A stretch of 64,000 nt of DNA from Mesolinea sp040772305 (lineage in GTDB: Bacteria > Chloroflexota > Anaerolineae > Anaerolineales > Anaerolineaceae): contig JAXGYK010000002.1 in the NCBI GenBank assembly GCA_040772305.1, positions 434,001 through 498,000 of the forward strand, in the 5' to 3' direction. The notes beneath the pieces were generated by a model that did not search any database, was not told where the DNA came from, and was given only the letters and a program-made list of their open reading frames with translations. Shown here in pieces: positions 51,641-60,926 of this stretch (positions are counted from its first letter, which is position 1; each line of letters begins with the position of its first letter). Both the position numbers and the translations under genes were made by a program.

Positions 51641-53625
51641 TGACGAATAAGGCTGATCTAATTCTTGAAAATGCTTTGGTTGTAACTATGGACGCCGCCT
51701 GGAACCTCTTTCCGGACGGTGCAGTAGCGATCAAAGATGACAAAATTTTGGCAGTTGGTTTCAGGGAAGAGGTATTAAAGGATTACGAAGCTGCGCAATA
51801 CCTTGATTGTGAAGAAAAAGCGGTTTTACCTGGTTTCGTGAATACCCACGGTCATGTACCAATGACTCTGCTAAGGGGTTTGGCAGATGATCTGCGCTTG
51901 GATGTGTGGCTGATGGGTTATATCATGCCCGTAGAGCGGGAATTTGTGACCCCCGAATTTGTACGACTGGGCACTCAAATCGGCTGTGCTGAGATGATAC
52001 GCTCGGGCACAACAACCTTTGCAGATATGTACTACTTTGAGGACGAGATCGCTCAGGTTGTTGAACAGGTTGGATTGCGCGCAGTTCTGGGTGAAACGGT
52101 ACAAAAGTACCCTTCTCCTGACTTTAGTTTCTATGAAGAAGCACTTGAATACTGTGAATGGTTCATTCGAAAGTGGAAGGGACATCCATTGATTGTTGCC
52201 GGTATGGCACCTCATGCAATCTATACCTGTACAGATGAGATCCTAAAAGCAGTCACCGAGATCGCATTAAGATTAGATGCTCATGTGCAATTTCATGTGG
52301 CAGAAACCACCGGTGAAGTGGAAACCATGCGTGATCAGTATGGGATGCCGGTGGTGCCTTATATCAAAAAAATTGGCTTGCTTGACACAAAGCTTACTGC
52401 AGCCCATTGTGTCCACTTAGACGAGGGAGAGATACGCACGCTGCAACATTACGACGTTGGCATCGCGCATAATCCATCTTCCAACCTAAAGCTGGCTTCC
52501 GGATTTGCCCCTACCAAACGTATGCTTGAGATTGGCTGTGCGGTGGGTATTGGTACTGATGGACCTGCGTCCAATAATGACCTGGATATGATTGAGGAGA
52601 TTCGGCTGGCAAGCCTGATTGCCAAAGCAGCTACGAGTGATCCCGTTGCTTTGCCGGCACGCCAGACACTTTTGATGGCAACCCGCATGGGTGCCAAGGC
52701 ATTGCACCTGGATGCGATTACCGGAAGCTTGGAACCTGGCAAGCGTGCAGACCTGATTACCATCGATCTCAGTCCCTTGCACAATCAACCAAAATTCAAA
52801 CGCGACCCTGACGACGTATACTCTCAGGTGATCTATGCCAGCAAATCCACAGATATCAAGGATCTAATGGTGAATGGTCGCTGGCTGATGCGCGACCGTG
52901 AGTTATTGACCTTGGATGAGAACACACTGCCGGTTATGGCCAGCGAAGTAGCAGCCCGCATCGATTCTTTTCTCACTGAAAGAGAAGGCTCGATTTTATC
53001 GAAGCTAATTGCCATTGGTGGCGCTGCACAGGAAGAGAGTTTTGAAGTTCAGGCAAAGGTTCGTGTGGAGAATCTCAACCCGGTACTCGAAGCCATCAAG
53101 AATTCGAAGCTTCAAATCCTGCGCACACGTCACTACAGGGAATATGATACCTATTACAGCTTTAAAGACCCCAGTCAGGGACGCTTGCGCTATCGTGAAG
53201 ACGAATTTATTGATGCAAGTGGTACTATTGACGCGGTACGCTCCCGCCTCACATTGATTGGTGAGAGGGTTAAGGGACAAGATGGTGATGCTGAAAGTTT
53301 ACTTTCACGTTCGCGTTTTTTGGCACCCGCAACCCATAGCCTGCGTTTCTATAGCGAGTATTTTAAACCTATCAGTACGCTTGAGATACAAAAGGACCGT
53401 TTACGCTTTTTAGTAAATTTCCAGGATAATGAGTTTTTTATCAACCTGGACACAGTTACAGAACCAGACTTGGGTAAATTTGTCGAAGTTAAGAGCCGCA
53501 CCTGGAGCCGCCAGGATGCTCAGGATAAAACCAGCTTATTACACAAATTGCTCGAACTCTTAGGTTTAGACCAAGAAGCAATTGTCCATGAAGATTATGT
53601 ACACCTGGTAGAAGAGAGCCAATAA
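51640..53625 (+). CDS. amidohydrolase-CYTH-like fusion protein
   Basis: 661 residues. Residues 1-440 are a metal-dependent amidohydrolase of the S-adenosylhomocysteine/methylthioadenosine deaminase (MtaD/TrzN) type: NTHGH (His70, His72), PHAIY (His192), FHVAE (His219, Glu222) and TDGPAS (Asp307). Residues about 465-655 form a CYTH-like domain (DTYYSFKDPSQGRLRYRE and KFVEVKSRTWSRQDA), as in adenylate cyclase class IV and thiamine triphosphatase. The fusion joins a nucleoside deaminase to a polyphosphate-binding tunnel fold. Start GTG 51640 overlaps the cinA stop by one base. Substrates unproven. Confidence 0.85.
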   Translation: MTNKADLILENALVVTMDAAWNLFPDGAVAIKDDKILAVGFREEVLKDYEAAQYLDCEEKAVLPGFVNTHGHVPMTLLRGLADDLRLDVWLMGYIMPVEREFVTPEFVRLGTQIGCAEMIRSGTTTFADMYYFEDEIAQVVEQVGLRAVLGETVQKYPSPDFSFYEEALEYCEWFIRKWKGHPLIVAGMAPHAIYTCTDEILKAVTEIALRLDAHVQFHVAETTGEVETMRDQYGMPVVPYIKKIGLLDTKLTAAHCVHLDEGEIRTLQHYDVGIAHNPSSNLKLASGFAPTKRMLEIGCAVGIGTDGPASNNDLDMIEEIRLASLIAKAATSDPVALPARQTLLMATRMGAKALHLDAITGSLEPGKRADLITIDLSPLHNQPKFKRDPDDVYSQVIYASKSTDIKDLMVNGRWLMRDRELLTLDENTLPVMASEVAARIDSFLTEREGSILSKLIAIGGAAQEESFEVQAKVRVENLNPVLEAIKNSKLQILRTRHYREYDTYYSFKDPSQGRLRYREDEFIDASGTIDAVRSRLTLIGERVKGQDGDAESLLSRSRFLAPATHSLRFYSEYFKPISTLEIQKDRLRFLVNFQDNEFFINLDTVTEPDLGKFVEVKSRTWSRQDAQDKTSLLHKLLELLGLDQEAIVHEDYVHLVEESQ

Positions 53626-53638
53626 GGAGAATCGAAAA

Positions 53639-55102
53639 ATGAGAAAAGATCTGTCCCAGATTGAAAAACAAAAAATTCTGTTTGCTACTGCCGAAGCCGC
53701 ACCATACGTGAAAGTTGGCGGGCTGGCTGATGTGGCCGGTGCACTTCCGCCCACACTCTTGCGCACGCATGCTTCAGAAGCAGATATTCGCATGATACTG
53801 CCATTTCATCCGAAATTACGCACCATAGCATTGGATATCCGAAAACTTGGCAGCTTCAAACTCAAATCTGGTCAAGCTCCTCTGGAAGCCGGTCTATACA
53901 TTACCAGTCTGGATGGCGTTCCGCTTTACCTTATCGAAACCGATGCAATCAATGAGGCCAGTAGTGTGTATGAAAGTGATGCGGCACTGGATGCGGCTAA
54001 GTATGTTCCCTTCTCGCTGGCAATCCTGGAGGCTTGCTTATTCCTCGATTGGATTCCAGATATTTTGCATCTGAATGATTGGCACACTGCCTTAACAGCG
54101 CATGCCCTAAAAACTCTATATAAGAGTCATCTTCAATTTAAAGATATTAAGACAATCCTTTCTATACACAATCTTCCATATAACGGCTACGGTTCCCAGG
54201 TAGTTATGTCAGAAATGGGCTTTAGTCCATCAAATGATCAGGATTTACCATTATGGGCGCGCTTCACACCCTTACCCTTGGGCATTTCCAGTAGTGACAA
54301 AGTAGTATTTGTTTCGCGAGGTTATGCTGATGAAGTGCTGCAGGAACCTATGGGCAGCGGTCTGGCCGAATACCTGCAAATGCACAAAGATAAGTTAGAT
54401 GGTTTTGTGAACGGTATCGATACAAAGGTTTGGGATCCTGCTACAGATCCAAAACTACCCTTTAATTTCACTGCTGATAATCTGCAAGGTAAAGCAAAAA
54501 ATAAATCAGCCCTGCAGGAGGAACTGGGCTTTAGAGTCGATGAACGTGTTCCCTTACTTACTGTAGTAAGCCGTTTAGTTCGCCAAAAAGGTATTGATAT
54601 CGTACTGGACGCCTTACGAAAGACTCTTGACTTGCCCTGGCAGTTTGTAATTTTGGGTACTGGTGATACAGACCTTGAAGACGCGATTCGGGCAATGGCT
54701 GGAGAATTTCCAGAACGAATCGCCGGCATCATCAAATATGATGATGCGATTGCACATCGTCTCTATGCAGCGGGAGATCTTTACCTGATGCCTTCTTTAT
54801 ACGAGCCTTGCGGGCTATCCCAAATGTTTGCCATGCGGTATGGCAATCTGCCGCTGGCCCGTGCCACAGGCGGCCTCAGGGATACGGTAATCGATTTTAG
54901 CAGCTCCTCTGCTGAGGCTACAGGCTTCCTTTTTGAAGGAACTACTGGTGAGGATATGGCCTATTGCCTTCGAATAGCATTGGAACAGTTCAAAAACCAG
55001 GACCTGTGGCCCCAAATGCAACAAAATGCTATGCGCAAGAACTTTTCCTGGGATCATGCAGCTGAAGCATACTGGAATTTGTATCGTCAATTGGCTGCTT
55101 AA
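53639..55102 (+). CDS. glgA: glycogen/starch synthase (GT5)
   Basis: Extends alpha-1,4-glucan from ADP- or UDP-glucose. 487 residues; ATAEAAPYVKVGGLADVAGALP contains the KVGGL nucleotide-sugar motif, VSRLVRQKGIDIV and MPSLYEPCGLSQMFAMRYG are the C-terminal GT5 motifs. AAGGAGA precedes the ATG. It is followed by malQ 17 bases later; the preceding fusion gene ends 13 bases upstream, so one transcript is likely. No glgC in the window. Confidence 0.97.
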   Translation: MRKDLSQIEKQKILFATAEAAPYVKVGGLADVAGALPPTLLRTHASEADIRMILPFHPKLRTIALDIRKLGSFKLKSGQAPLEAGLYITSLDGVPLYLIETDAINEASSVYESDAALDAAKYVPFSLAILEACLFLDWIPDILHLNDWHTALTAHALKTLYKSHLQFKDIKTILSIHNLPYNGYGSQVVMSEMGFSPSNDQDLPLWARFTPLPLGISSSDKVVFVSRGYADEVLQEPMGSGLAEYLQMHKDKLDGFVNGIDTKVWDPATDPKLPFNFTADNLQGKAKNKSALQEELGFRVDERVPLLTVVSRLVRQKGIDIVLDALRKTLDLPWQFVILGTGDTDLEDAIRAMAGEFPERIAGIIKYDDAIAHRLYAAGDLYLMPSLYEPCGLSQMFAMRYGNLPLARATGGLRDTVIDFSSSSAEATGFLFEGTTGEDMAYCLRIALEQFKNQDLWPQMQQNAMRKNFSWDHAAEAYWNLYRQLAA

Positions 55103-55119
55103 ATGCCATGGAGAGCTGC

Positions 55120-56682
55120 ATGAATTCATTCGACCGTGTCGCGGGCGTTCTTATGCATCCCACCAGTTTGCCTGGTCCGGATGGCATTGGAAACATTGGC
55201 CCACAGGCGTACCATTGGATTAATTTCCTCAAAAACAGTGGTTCACAGCTGTGGCAAATTTTACCTTTGGGCCCAACTGGGTATGGGGATTCACCGTATC
55301 AATGTTTCTCTGCTTTTGCTGGCAACACCTACCTTGTGAGCAGTGAAATTTTGGTAGACCAAGGTTTGTTGGAAGAAGCAGACCTTGTGAATCGGCCTAG
55401 CTTCCCGGAAGAATGTATTGACTACAGTTCTGCATTAGAATGGCAGCTCCATTTGCTGCATACTGCCTATCGCAACTTCAAAAAAAAGAGCCCTCAGGGT
55501 ATCTTTGACCAGTTTCATGCCTTTAGACATGCTGAGGGTTATTGGCTTGAAGATTACAGCCTTTTTATGGCTCTCAAACAAGATCAGGATGGCAAGCCCT
55601 GGTACCAATGGCCAGAACCGCTTAAGCGTAGGAAGTCTAAAGCCATTCAAGAGGCAAGCTCGCGGTTGGCTGATCAGATTGAAGAGCAAAAATTTTGGCA
55701 GTATCTTTTCTTTAGTCAATGGGAGCGGCTGCATGCTTATGCTAACCGCCAGGGTATTCGTATTGTCGGGGATATGCCCTTTGTTATTGCACTCGATTCT
55801 GCGGATGTATGGGCTGAGCCGGGTCTCTTTCTGATGGATGCTGATTTGACGCCTACCCACGTAGCTGGAGTCCCCCCGGATTATTTTTCAGTCACTGGAC
55901 AGCTTTGGGGTAACCCATTGTACCGTTGGGATGCCCACCAATCTCAGAACTTTCAATGGTGGGTGGATCGTTTGGGTGCTACCTTAAAACTGGTTGACCT
56001 TGTAAGGCTCGACCATTTTAGAGGTTTTGTAGCAGCTTGGCACGTACCATATGGCCAGGAAACAGCAGTGCATGGTGAATGGAGAACGGGTGTTTCCGGT
56101 ATTCTTTTTGAGACCCTTAAACAGCATTTTCCTAATTTGCCGGTGATTGCGGAAGACTTGGGCGTAATCACAGAGGACGTTGATGCTTTGCGCGACGGCT
56201 ACAATTTGCCTGGGATGCAGATTATGCAGTTTGGTTTGAGCGGTGACCCGGAAGACAAGTTTTTGCCTCACCACTACCCCGAAAATTGTTTTGCGTATAC
56301 CGGCACCCACGACAATAACACAAGCCGGGGCTGGTTCGAAAGCGCCAGCCCTCGCCAGCAAGCCTTTTGCTGTGATTACCTTAATTGTTCTCCAAGAGAA
56401 GTCAGTTGGGAAATGATGCGGGCAATTTGGCAATCGGCCGCTAGAAATGTTGTTGCTCCGATGCAAGACCTTCTGGATCTCCCGGAATCAGCTCGCATGA
56501 ACCTGCCTGGCACTGAGTCGGGTAATTGGAATTGGCGCATGCGCAAAGATGTCGATTTAAATGAATTGGCACAAAGATTTTGGCGTTTAAACTTCCTGTA
56601 CAGTCGTTTACCGCTTGAACAGCGCAGGGAACAGACCCGAAGAGTTAACCAGAAAATGGAAGGAAGCGTCAGGCCTCATTAA
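55120..56682 (+). CDS. malQ: 4-alpha-glucanotransferase
   Basis: Transfers 1,4-glucan chains (GH77, disproportionating enzyme). 520 residues; N-terminal GVLMHPTSLPGPDGIGNIG, then ALDSADVWAEPGLF, VRLDHFRGF with the catalytic Asp, VIAEDLG with the acid Glu, and TGTHDNNT. The ATG at 55120 is preceded by GGAGAG; an in-frame ATG at 55108 lacks a ribosome-binding site. Works with glgA on storage glucan. Overlaps the convergent EamA gene by 14 bases. Confidence 0.97.
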   Translation: MNSFDRVAGVLMHPTSLPGPDGIGNIGPQAYHWINFLKNSGSQLWQILPLGPTGYGDSPYQCFSAFAGNTYLVSSEILVDQGLLEEADLVNRPSFPEECIDYSSALEWQLHLLHTAYRNFKKKSPQGIFDQFHAFRHAEGYWLEDYSLFMALKQDQDGKPWYQWPEPLKRRKSKAIQEASSRLADQIEEQKFWQYLFFSQWERLHAYANRQGIRIVGDMPFVIALDSADVWAEPGLFLMDADLTPTHVAGVPPDYFSVTGQLWGNPLYRWDAHQSQNFQWWVDRLGATLKLVDLVRLDHFRGFVAAWHVPYGQETAVHGEWRTGVSGILFETLKQHFPNLPVIAEDLGVITEDVDALRDGYNLPGMQIMQFGLSGDPEDKFLPHHYPENCFAYTGTHDNNTSRGWFESASPRQQAFCCDYLNCSPREVSWEMMRAIWQSAARNVVAPMQDLLDLPESARMNLPGTESGNWNWRMRKDVDLNELAQRFWRLNFLYSRLPLEQRREQTRRVNQKMEGSVRPH

Positions 56683-57604
56683 CGGATTTTCGAGGTACGA
56701 CCGCATAAAAGATCCCGATTAAAATTAAAGCCCCGCCGATCACTTCACTGAGCGACGGGGTTTCTTTCAGCAGAAAAATTGCAAGGATTGTCGTACCAAT
56801 CGGTTCACCCAGTAAAGCCAGGGATACAAACATGGCTGGCAAAAATTTTAGGGCATAGTTGAGCATTGAATGACCAAAGGTTTGGGGGATAACAGCCATT
56901 GCAAATAGGAGCAGCCAGGTACGTGCTTCAAAACCACCCAAAGCTTGTCCAGATGTAAGCGTGAAAACTACCAGGAAAGCTGCAGCAATACTGTAAACAA
57001 CCGCTGTGTATACAAAGGTATCCATTCCCGCACCAACTTTACGGCCAATAACAAAGTAGGCAGCTGCCATCACAGCTCCCAGGAGTGCCAAAGACATTCC
57101 CAGACGTGGATCACTTCCCGTCAGAACCGATTCGAATCTGCATTGCAGACTGCCATTTTCAAAGCTGCAGGCACTGCCTGAAGCGATGATTAAACCTCCT
57201 GCCAGGGCAAGGGCCAAGCCAAGATAAAAAGCCTTGTGCACTTTCTCCTTGAGTACGATGGGCGAAACCAAGGCTACCCACAAGGGTACCGTGTTAACAA
57301 GAACTGTTGAGGAAGTTATGCTGGTGTACTCCAGGGAACTGATCCAGCTGGCAAAATGGATTGCAAGGGCAAGGCCTGCCAGGAAAAGCAAGCCTATCCC
57401 GCCCTTAGGAACTTGGACCCGTTTACGGCTGAACAGGACCATCATCCAGGCTAATATCGAGGCAAATATAAGCCTCCAGGTTGCAATGCTTAGCGAGCCT
57501 GCACTTCGTTGGGCTAAGCGAATCAGGATCGCGGCTGTGGATACAGAAAGTATCCCGATTAGTACCAGGAAATAAGCATTAACTCGTTTTTTATCTTCCA
57601 TCAA
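56669..57604 (-). CDS. EamA/DMT-family transporter
   Basis: A 311-residue membrane protein with ten predicted transmembrane helices arranged as two EamA repeats; PGVSTAAILIRLAQRSAG-like first helix (ILSVSTAAILIRLAQ) and the second repeat starting at about 165 (LGMSLALLGAVMAAAYFVIGRK). The loop at about 145-160 has two Cys. Drug/metabolite transporters of this type export or import small solutes; the substrate is unknown. AGGA precedes the ATG. Monocistronic, convergent with malQ. Confidence 0.92.
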   Translation of the reverse strand: MMEDKKRVNAYFLVLIGILSVSTAAILIRLAQRSAGSLSIATWRLIFASILAWMMVLFSRKRVQVPKGGIGLLFLAGLALAIHFASWISSLEYTSITSSTVLVNTVPLWVALVSPIVLKEKVHKAFYLGLALALAGGLIIASGSACSFENGSLQCRFESVLTGSDPRLGMSLALLGAVMAAAYFVIGRKVGAGMDTFVYTAVVYSIAAAFLVVFTLTSGQALGGFEARTWLLLFAMAVIPQTFGHSMLNYALKFLPAMFVSLALLGEPIGTTILAIFLLKETPSLSEVIGGALILIGIFYAVVPRKSVNEA

Positions 57605-57745
57605 AATCCTGTGCGATGAAATTGCGAAAAATTTGTTTTGGAGGCCAGATATGATTCATATTATCATAAATCCTCGCTTGGGAGATGGTATTGTTTTTTC
57701 ATCTACCCAGTTACCTGGAGTATCCTATCCTTGGATAACCACAAG

Positions 57746-57820
57746 ATGAATGATTGCTTTTGTAATGACCCAAAGACTTGCATAAACTGTGGAATGAGCG
57801 TTGGAGAGTGTCCGAATTGA
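57746..57820 (+). CDS. tiny Cys-rich open frame, doubtful
   Basis: A 24-codon frame with MNDCFCNDPKTCINCGMS, five Cys in all, ending in TGA. It has C-x-C and C-x2-C-G spacing that recalls the Cys-repeat protein at 43891, but no HxW. There is no ribosome-binding site. Could be a small metal-binding peptide, a remnant, or chance. Confidence 0.2.
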   Translation: MNDCFCNDPKTCINCGMSVGECPN

Positions 57821-57847
57821 GCTACTGTCTTAGATATCGAATGAGAA

Positions 57848-57854
57848 TATGAAT
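57848..57854 (+). repeat. target-site duplication, left copy
   Basis: TATGAAT just before the left end of the IS481-type element; the same seven bases follow its right end at 58940-58946. Confidence 0.75.
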
Positions 57855-58939
57855 TGTACTACTAGGTTTCTCTCCTAACATATAATAGAAGACGGAAAGG
57901 AGAGCAACGATGACAGCTGAAGAGAAAGTAGCACGGCATAAGTTAAGTGTTCTGGAGCTGGCGCAGACCCTGGGGAATGTCAGTGAGGCTTGCAGGATTA
58001 AGGATGTATCTAGGACCCAGTTTTACGAATACAAACGGCGTTTTCAAACACATGGATTGGAGGGATTGAAAGACCTGCCGCCAATTCATAAGACGCACCC
58101 ATTCACTACTCCGCCAGAGGAAGTAGAACGATTGCTTGGTGTTAGCCTGGATCATCCAAGCTGGGGATGTGTGAAGTTGAGCAGTATGCTCAAGCTTGAG
58201 GGGATCACAATCAGTTCACCAACGATTCAAAACATACTGATCAAACATGGCATGGCGAGCCGTTATGAAAGGCTGTTGAAACTGGAAGAGAGAGCCGCCC
58301 AACAGGCCATTGAATTAACTCCGGAACAAGTAGCACAGATTGAAAAGGCCAACCCCTGCTTCAGAGAAAGGCATGTTGAGAGCAGCAAACCAGGTGAATT
58401 ACTCTCACAAGACACATTTTATGTTGGAGTACTCAAAGGGGTGGGGAGAGTGTATCTACATGCTGTGGTAGATACATATGGCAGCTTTGCCTTTGGTTTC
58501 CTGCATACCTCAAAGCAACCAGAAGCAGCGGTGGCAGTTTTGCACAACAATGCATTGCCTTTCTATCAAGCCCTTGGGTTTGAGGTTACTGCTGTTATTA
58601 CAGACAATGGCAGGGAGTTCTGCGGAAAGGAAACTCACCCTTACGAACTTTACCTGTCCCTAAACGACATTGAGCATCGTACAACACGGGTGAGGAGACC
58701 ACAGACTAATGGGTTTGTGGAACGTTTCAACAGGACTGTCCTGGATGAATTTTTTAGGACAGCCTTCCGTACCAAGTTCTACGAATCAGTGGAGGCTTTA
58801 CAGACAGATCTGGACCAATGGTTGATCCATTACAACACAGAACGTCCACACCAAGGGTATCGCAACATGGGTCGCCGCCCTATGGATACAGTACAATTGT
58901 TTGTAAAGAAATCCGCAAAGAAAGAAGCCTAGTAGTACA
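57855..58939 (+). mobile_element. intact IS481-family insertion sequence
   Basis: 1085 bp bounded by perfect 12-bp inverted ends TGTACTACTAGG and CCTAGTAGTACA, with TGT...ACA termini typical of the family, and flanked by the 7-bp repeat TATGAAT. The transposase frame is complete. The exact TSD and intact frame indicate a recent insertion. Confidence 0.9.
57910..58932 (+). CDS. IS481-family transposase
   Basis: 340 residues. N-terminal helix-turn-helix (ELAQTLGNVSEACRIKDVSRTQFYEY), then an rve integrase core with the DDE set: Asp in SQDTFYVG, Asp in VITDNGREF and Glu in GFVERFNRT. The end TERPHQGYRNMGRRPMD is typical. AAAGGAG precedes the ATG. The frame is unbroken, so it is potentially active. 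Confidence 0.95.
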   Translation: MTAEEKVARHKLSVLELAQTLGNVSEACRIKDVSRTQFYEYKRRFQTHGLEGLKDLPPIHKTHPFTTPPEEVERLLGVSLDHPSWGCVKLSSMLKLEGITISSPTIQNILIKHGMASRYERLLKLEERAAQQAIELTPEQVAQIEKANPCFRERHVESSKPGELLSQDTFYVGVLKGVGRVYLHAVVDTYGSFAFGFLHTSKQPEAAVAVLHNNALPFYQALGFEVTAVITDNGREFCGKETHPYELYLSLNDIEHRTTRVRRPQTNGFVERFNRTVLDEFFRTAFRTKFYESVEALQTDLDQWLIHYNTERPHQGYRNMGRRPMDTVQLFVKKSAKKEA

Positions 58940-58946
58940 TATGAAT
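58940..58946 (+). repeat. target-site duplication, right copy
   Basis: TATGAAT directly after the right inverted repeat of the IS481-type element. Confidence 0.75.
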
Positions 58947-59022
58947 TTATTCCGGCATCATCATGATATAGCGGGAATTCTTTGAGAATGAACCCTATGA
59001 TAATCCGACAATCAACCTTTAA

Positions 59023-59778
59023 CTAACCCAGAACTTCTAAGTCTGCTTCGTGAGCAGCCATAGCAGCTCCGATCATTCCTGCCAAATTTTGCAACTTTGC
59101 AGGAACAACGCGCGTATTGGTATTTAAATACTCCTTAAAATGGTCAAAGCGATAGCTTATTCCTCCTCCTATAATAATCAGATCTGGATTGAACAGAAAA
59201 GTATAAGTTTGCAGCACTTCATTAAAACGCGCTGCCCATTTGCGCCAGGAAAGTTTTTCTTTTTTGCGGACCAAATCGGAAGCCCTGTGTTCGGCATCGC
59301 GTCCACGAATTTGCAGATGTCCCAATTCGGTATTGGGCATTAATTTTCCGTTTACGAATATTGCCGAACCGATACCGGTGCCTATCGTCAAAAAGAGGAC
59401 AGTATGGTATTTCCTGGCTTCTTCAAAACCAAACCGCATCTCGGCCAGACCAGCTGCATCGGCATCATTCAGCACAACAGCTTTCTGGCAAGTAAGCTCT
59501 TCCACTTTTTTTGCCAGGTTCTCGCCAATCCATTTTTTATTCATATTCGCGGCTGTCAGAATGCTTCCGTTCTTAATAATTCCGGGATACCCAATGCCGA
59601 TTCTGCCTTGGTAATCCAAGATTCGCTGAATTTCCTGGATTGCAACAAGTACTTCCTTGGGTTTGACCAGCGGCTCAGTTTGAAAGCGAATTCGCTCGGA
59701 AGCCAACCGGCCTGTGGAAGTATCTACCAGGGCACCTTTTGTAGCCGATCCTCCGATGTCAATACCTAACTGAACCAT
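59023..59778 (-). CDS. ppgK: polyphosphate glucokinase (ROK family)
   Basis: Phosphorylates glucose using polyphosphate and often ATP. About 251 residues: LGIDIGGSATKGALVD (phosphate-1), GYPGII, LNDADAAGLAE with the catalytic Asp, TIGTGIGSAIF and NTELGHLQIRGRDAEHRASD. The last block and WRKWAARFNEVLQ match PpgK rather than plain ROK glucokinase. ATG 59778 has AAGGAG upstream; the stop of mltG is 8 bases before. Links glucan-derived glucose to glucose 6-phosphate. Confidence 0.93.
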   Translation of the reverse strand: MVQLGIDIGGSATKGALVDTSTGRLASERIRFQTEPLVKPKEVLVAIQEIQRILDYQGRIGIGYPGIIKNGSILTAANMNKKWIGENLAKKVEELTCQKAVVLNDADAAGLAEMRFGFEEARKYHTVLFLTIGTGIGSAIFVNGKLMPNTELGHLQIRGRDAEHRASDLVRKKEKLSWRKWAARFNEVLQTYTFLFNPDLIIIGGGISYRFDHFKEYLNTNTRVVPAKLQNLAGMIGAAMAAHEADLEVLG

Positions 59779-59786
59779 GGTTCTCC

Positions 59787-60926
59787 TTATGGGCAAATTT
59801 TCTCAAGGTGTTCGTCATAGCTAACTGAAAAGTTATGAAAACCACTACCATCGCAACGTGCAACAAAGAATAAATATCTACTGACTTCTGGGTACAGAGC
59901 TGCGTGTATTGCCTCCTGCGAAGGACTGCAAATTGGTCCGGGAGGTAATCCATCATTACGATAGGTATTAAAAACAGAGTCGACCGCCAGATCTTCTCCG
60001 CTGAGAGGCATTTTCCACCATGCGCCTGGTCTGCCCAGCGCGTATTGAGCAGTTGAATCCATCTCAAGCCGCATACCTAAAGCAAGCCGGTTGTAAAAAA
60101 CGGATGCGACCAGTGGCATCTCAGCAGGCATGGGGGATTCGCGCTGGATAATCGATGCAAGAGTAATCAGCTCATGCCAGCTCAGGCCGAGTTCCTGCAG
60201 TCGGCTTTGCACATTCGGGTCATTTCCCTGGCATACGCGTGGGCCGACTAATTCAGCCAAGACGGTTTCAGGACCGATTTGAGGCGGAAAAGAATAGTTC
60301 CCTGGTTCAATATAGCCTTCAGCAGAGCTGCTGGCGGGCAATCCCAGGATTTGAGCGAGTTCTGCAGGTGGTTTTATGGCAACTTGCTCAAACCTGGTGG
60401 CAGGAAACTGGTCTCCATAGATTGCGGCACTTTCGCTAATCTCTTCAATACGCCATCCGGGAAAAACGGTGACAAGAATGTCCCTTGCAGCAGGATCACT
60501 GATTCGATTGGCAATGGCTACGGCGTTAAGCCCCCGTGGCAGCGTAAAAGTTCCCGATTGCAGTACGCGGTCGCGTCCGCTGTAGATAAGATAAGCACAG
60601 CTTAAATCGCCACGGAGTACAAGTCCTTCATCTTCTAAACGCTGGCATATGGTGCTAACTGATTCATCCTGGCTTATCGTGAATTTTGCATCACATTCAA
60701 AGTTTGAAGCCGATAGGAGCTGCTCTTTTCCTTGATAAAGCTTCAGGGAGTACCTTAATCGTTGAATATAGGAAAGCTTTGGTTCAGCCGGACCAAATAC
60801 TTTTTCCACATCTTTTTGCAAGTGTGCCAGCCAGAATAAGATGCCGATAAGCAGAAGCACAAAAAAGAGCAAGAGCAATGCTGAAAACAAACCTCGCTTA
60901 TTCTGCATTTGTGGGGCTTTCTGCAT
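59787..60926 (-). CDS. mltG: endolytic murein transglycosylase MltG
   Basis: Cleaves nascent peptidoglycan and sets glycan length. About 379 residues: one transmembrane helix near 14-34, LysM-like region, then the YceG domain with LASIIQRESPMPAEMPLVASVFYNRLALGMRLEMDSTAQYALG (split here only for reading: catalytic Glu in IIQRES). NTYRNDGLPPGPICSP is the other signature. It overlaps ruvX by 29 bases, or 11 if ATG 60908 is used. Confidence 0.93.
   Translation of the reverse strand: MQKAPQMQNKRGLFSALLLLFFVLLLIGILFWLAHLQKDVEKVFGPAEPKLSYIQRLRYSLKLYQGKEQLLSASNFECDAKFTISQDESVSTICQRLEDEGLVLRGDLSCAYLIYSGRDRVLQSGTFTLPRGLNAVAIANRISDPAARDILVTVFPGWRIEEISESAAIYGDQFPATRFEQVAIKPPAELAQILGLPASSSAEGYIEPGNYSFPPQIGPETVLAELVGPRVCQGNDPNVQSRLQELGLSWHELITLASIIQRESPMPAEMPLVASVFYNRLALGMRLEMDSTAQYALGRPGAWWKMPLSGEDLAVDSVFNTYRNDGLPPGPICSPSQEAIHAALYPEVSRYLFFVARCDGSGFHNFSVSYDEHLEKICP

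Noticed and set aside
57638..57820. 60-codon plus-strand frame before the IS481 element
   Set aside because: Only the last 24 codons have a Cys pattern; no ribosome-binding site for the long version.
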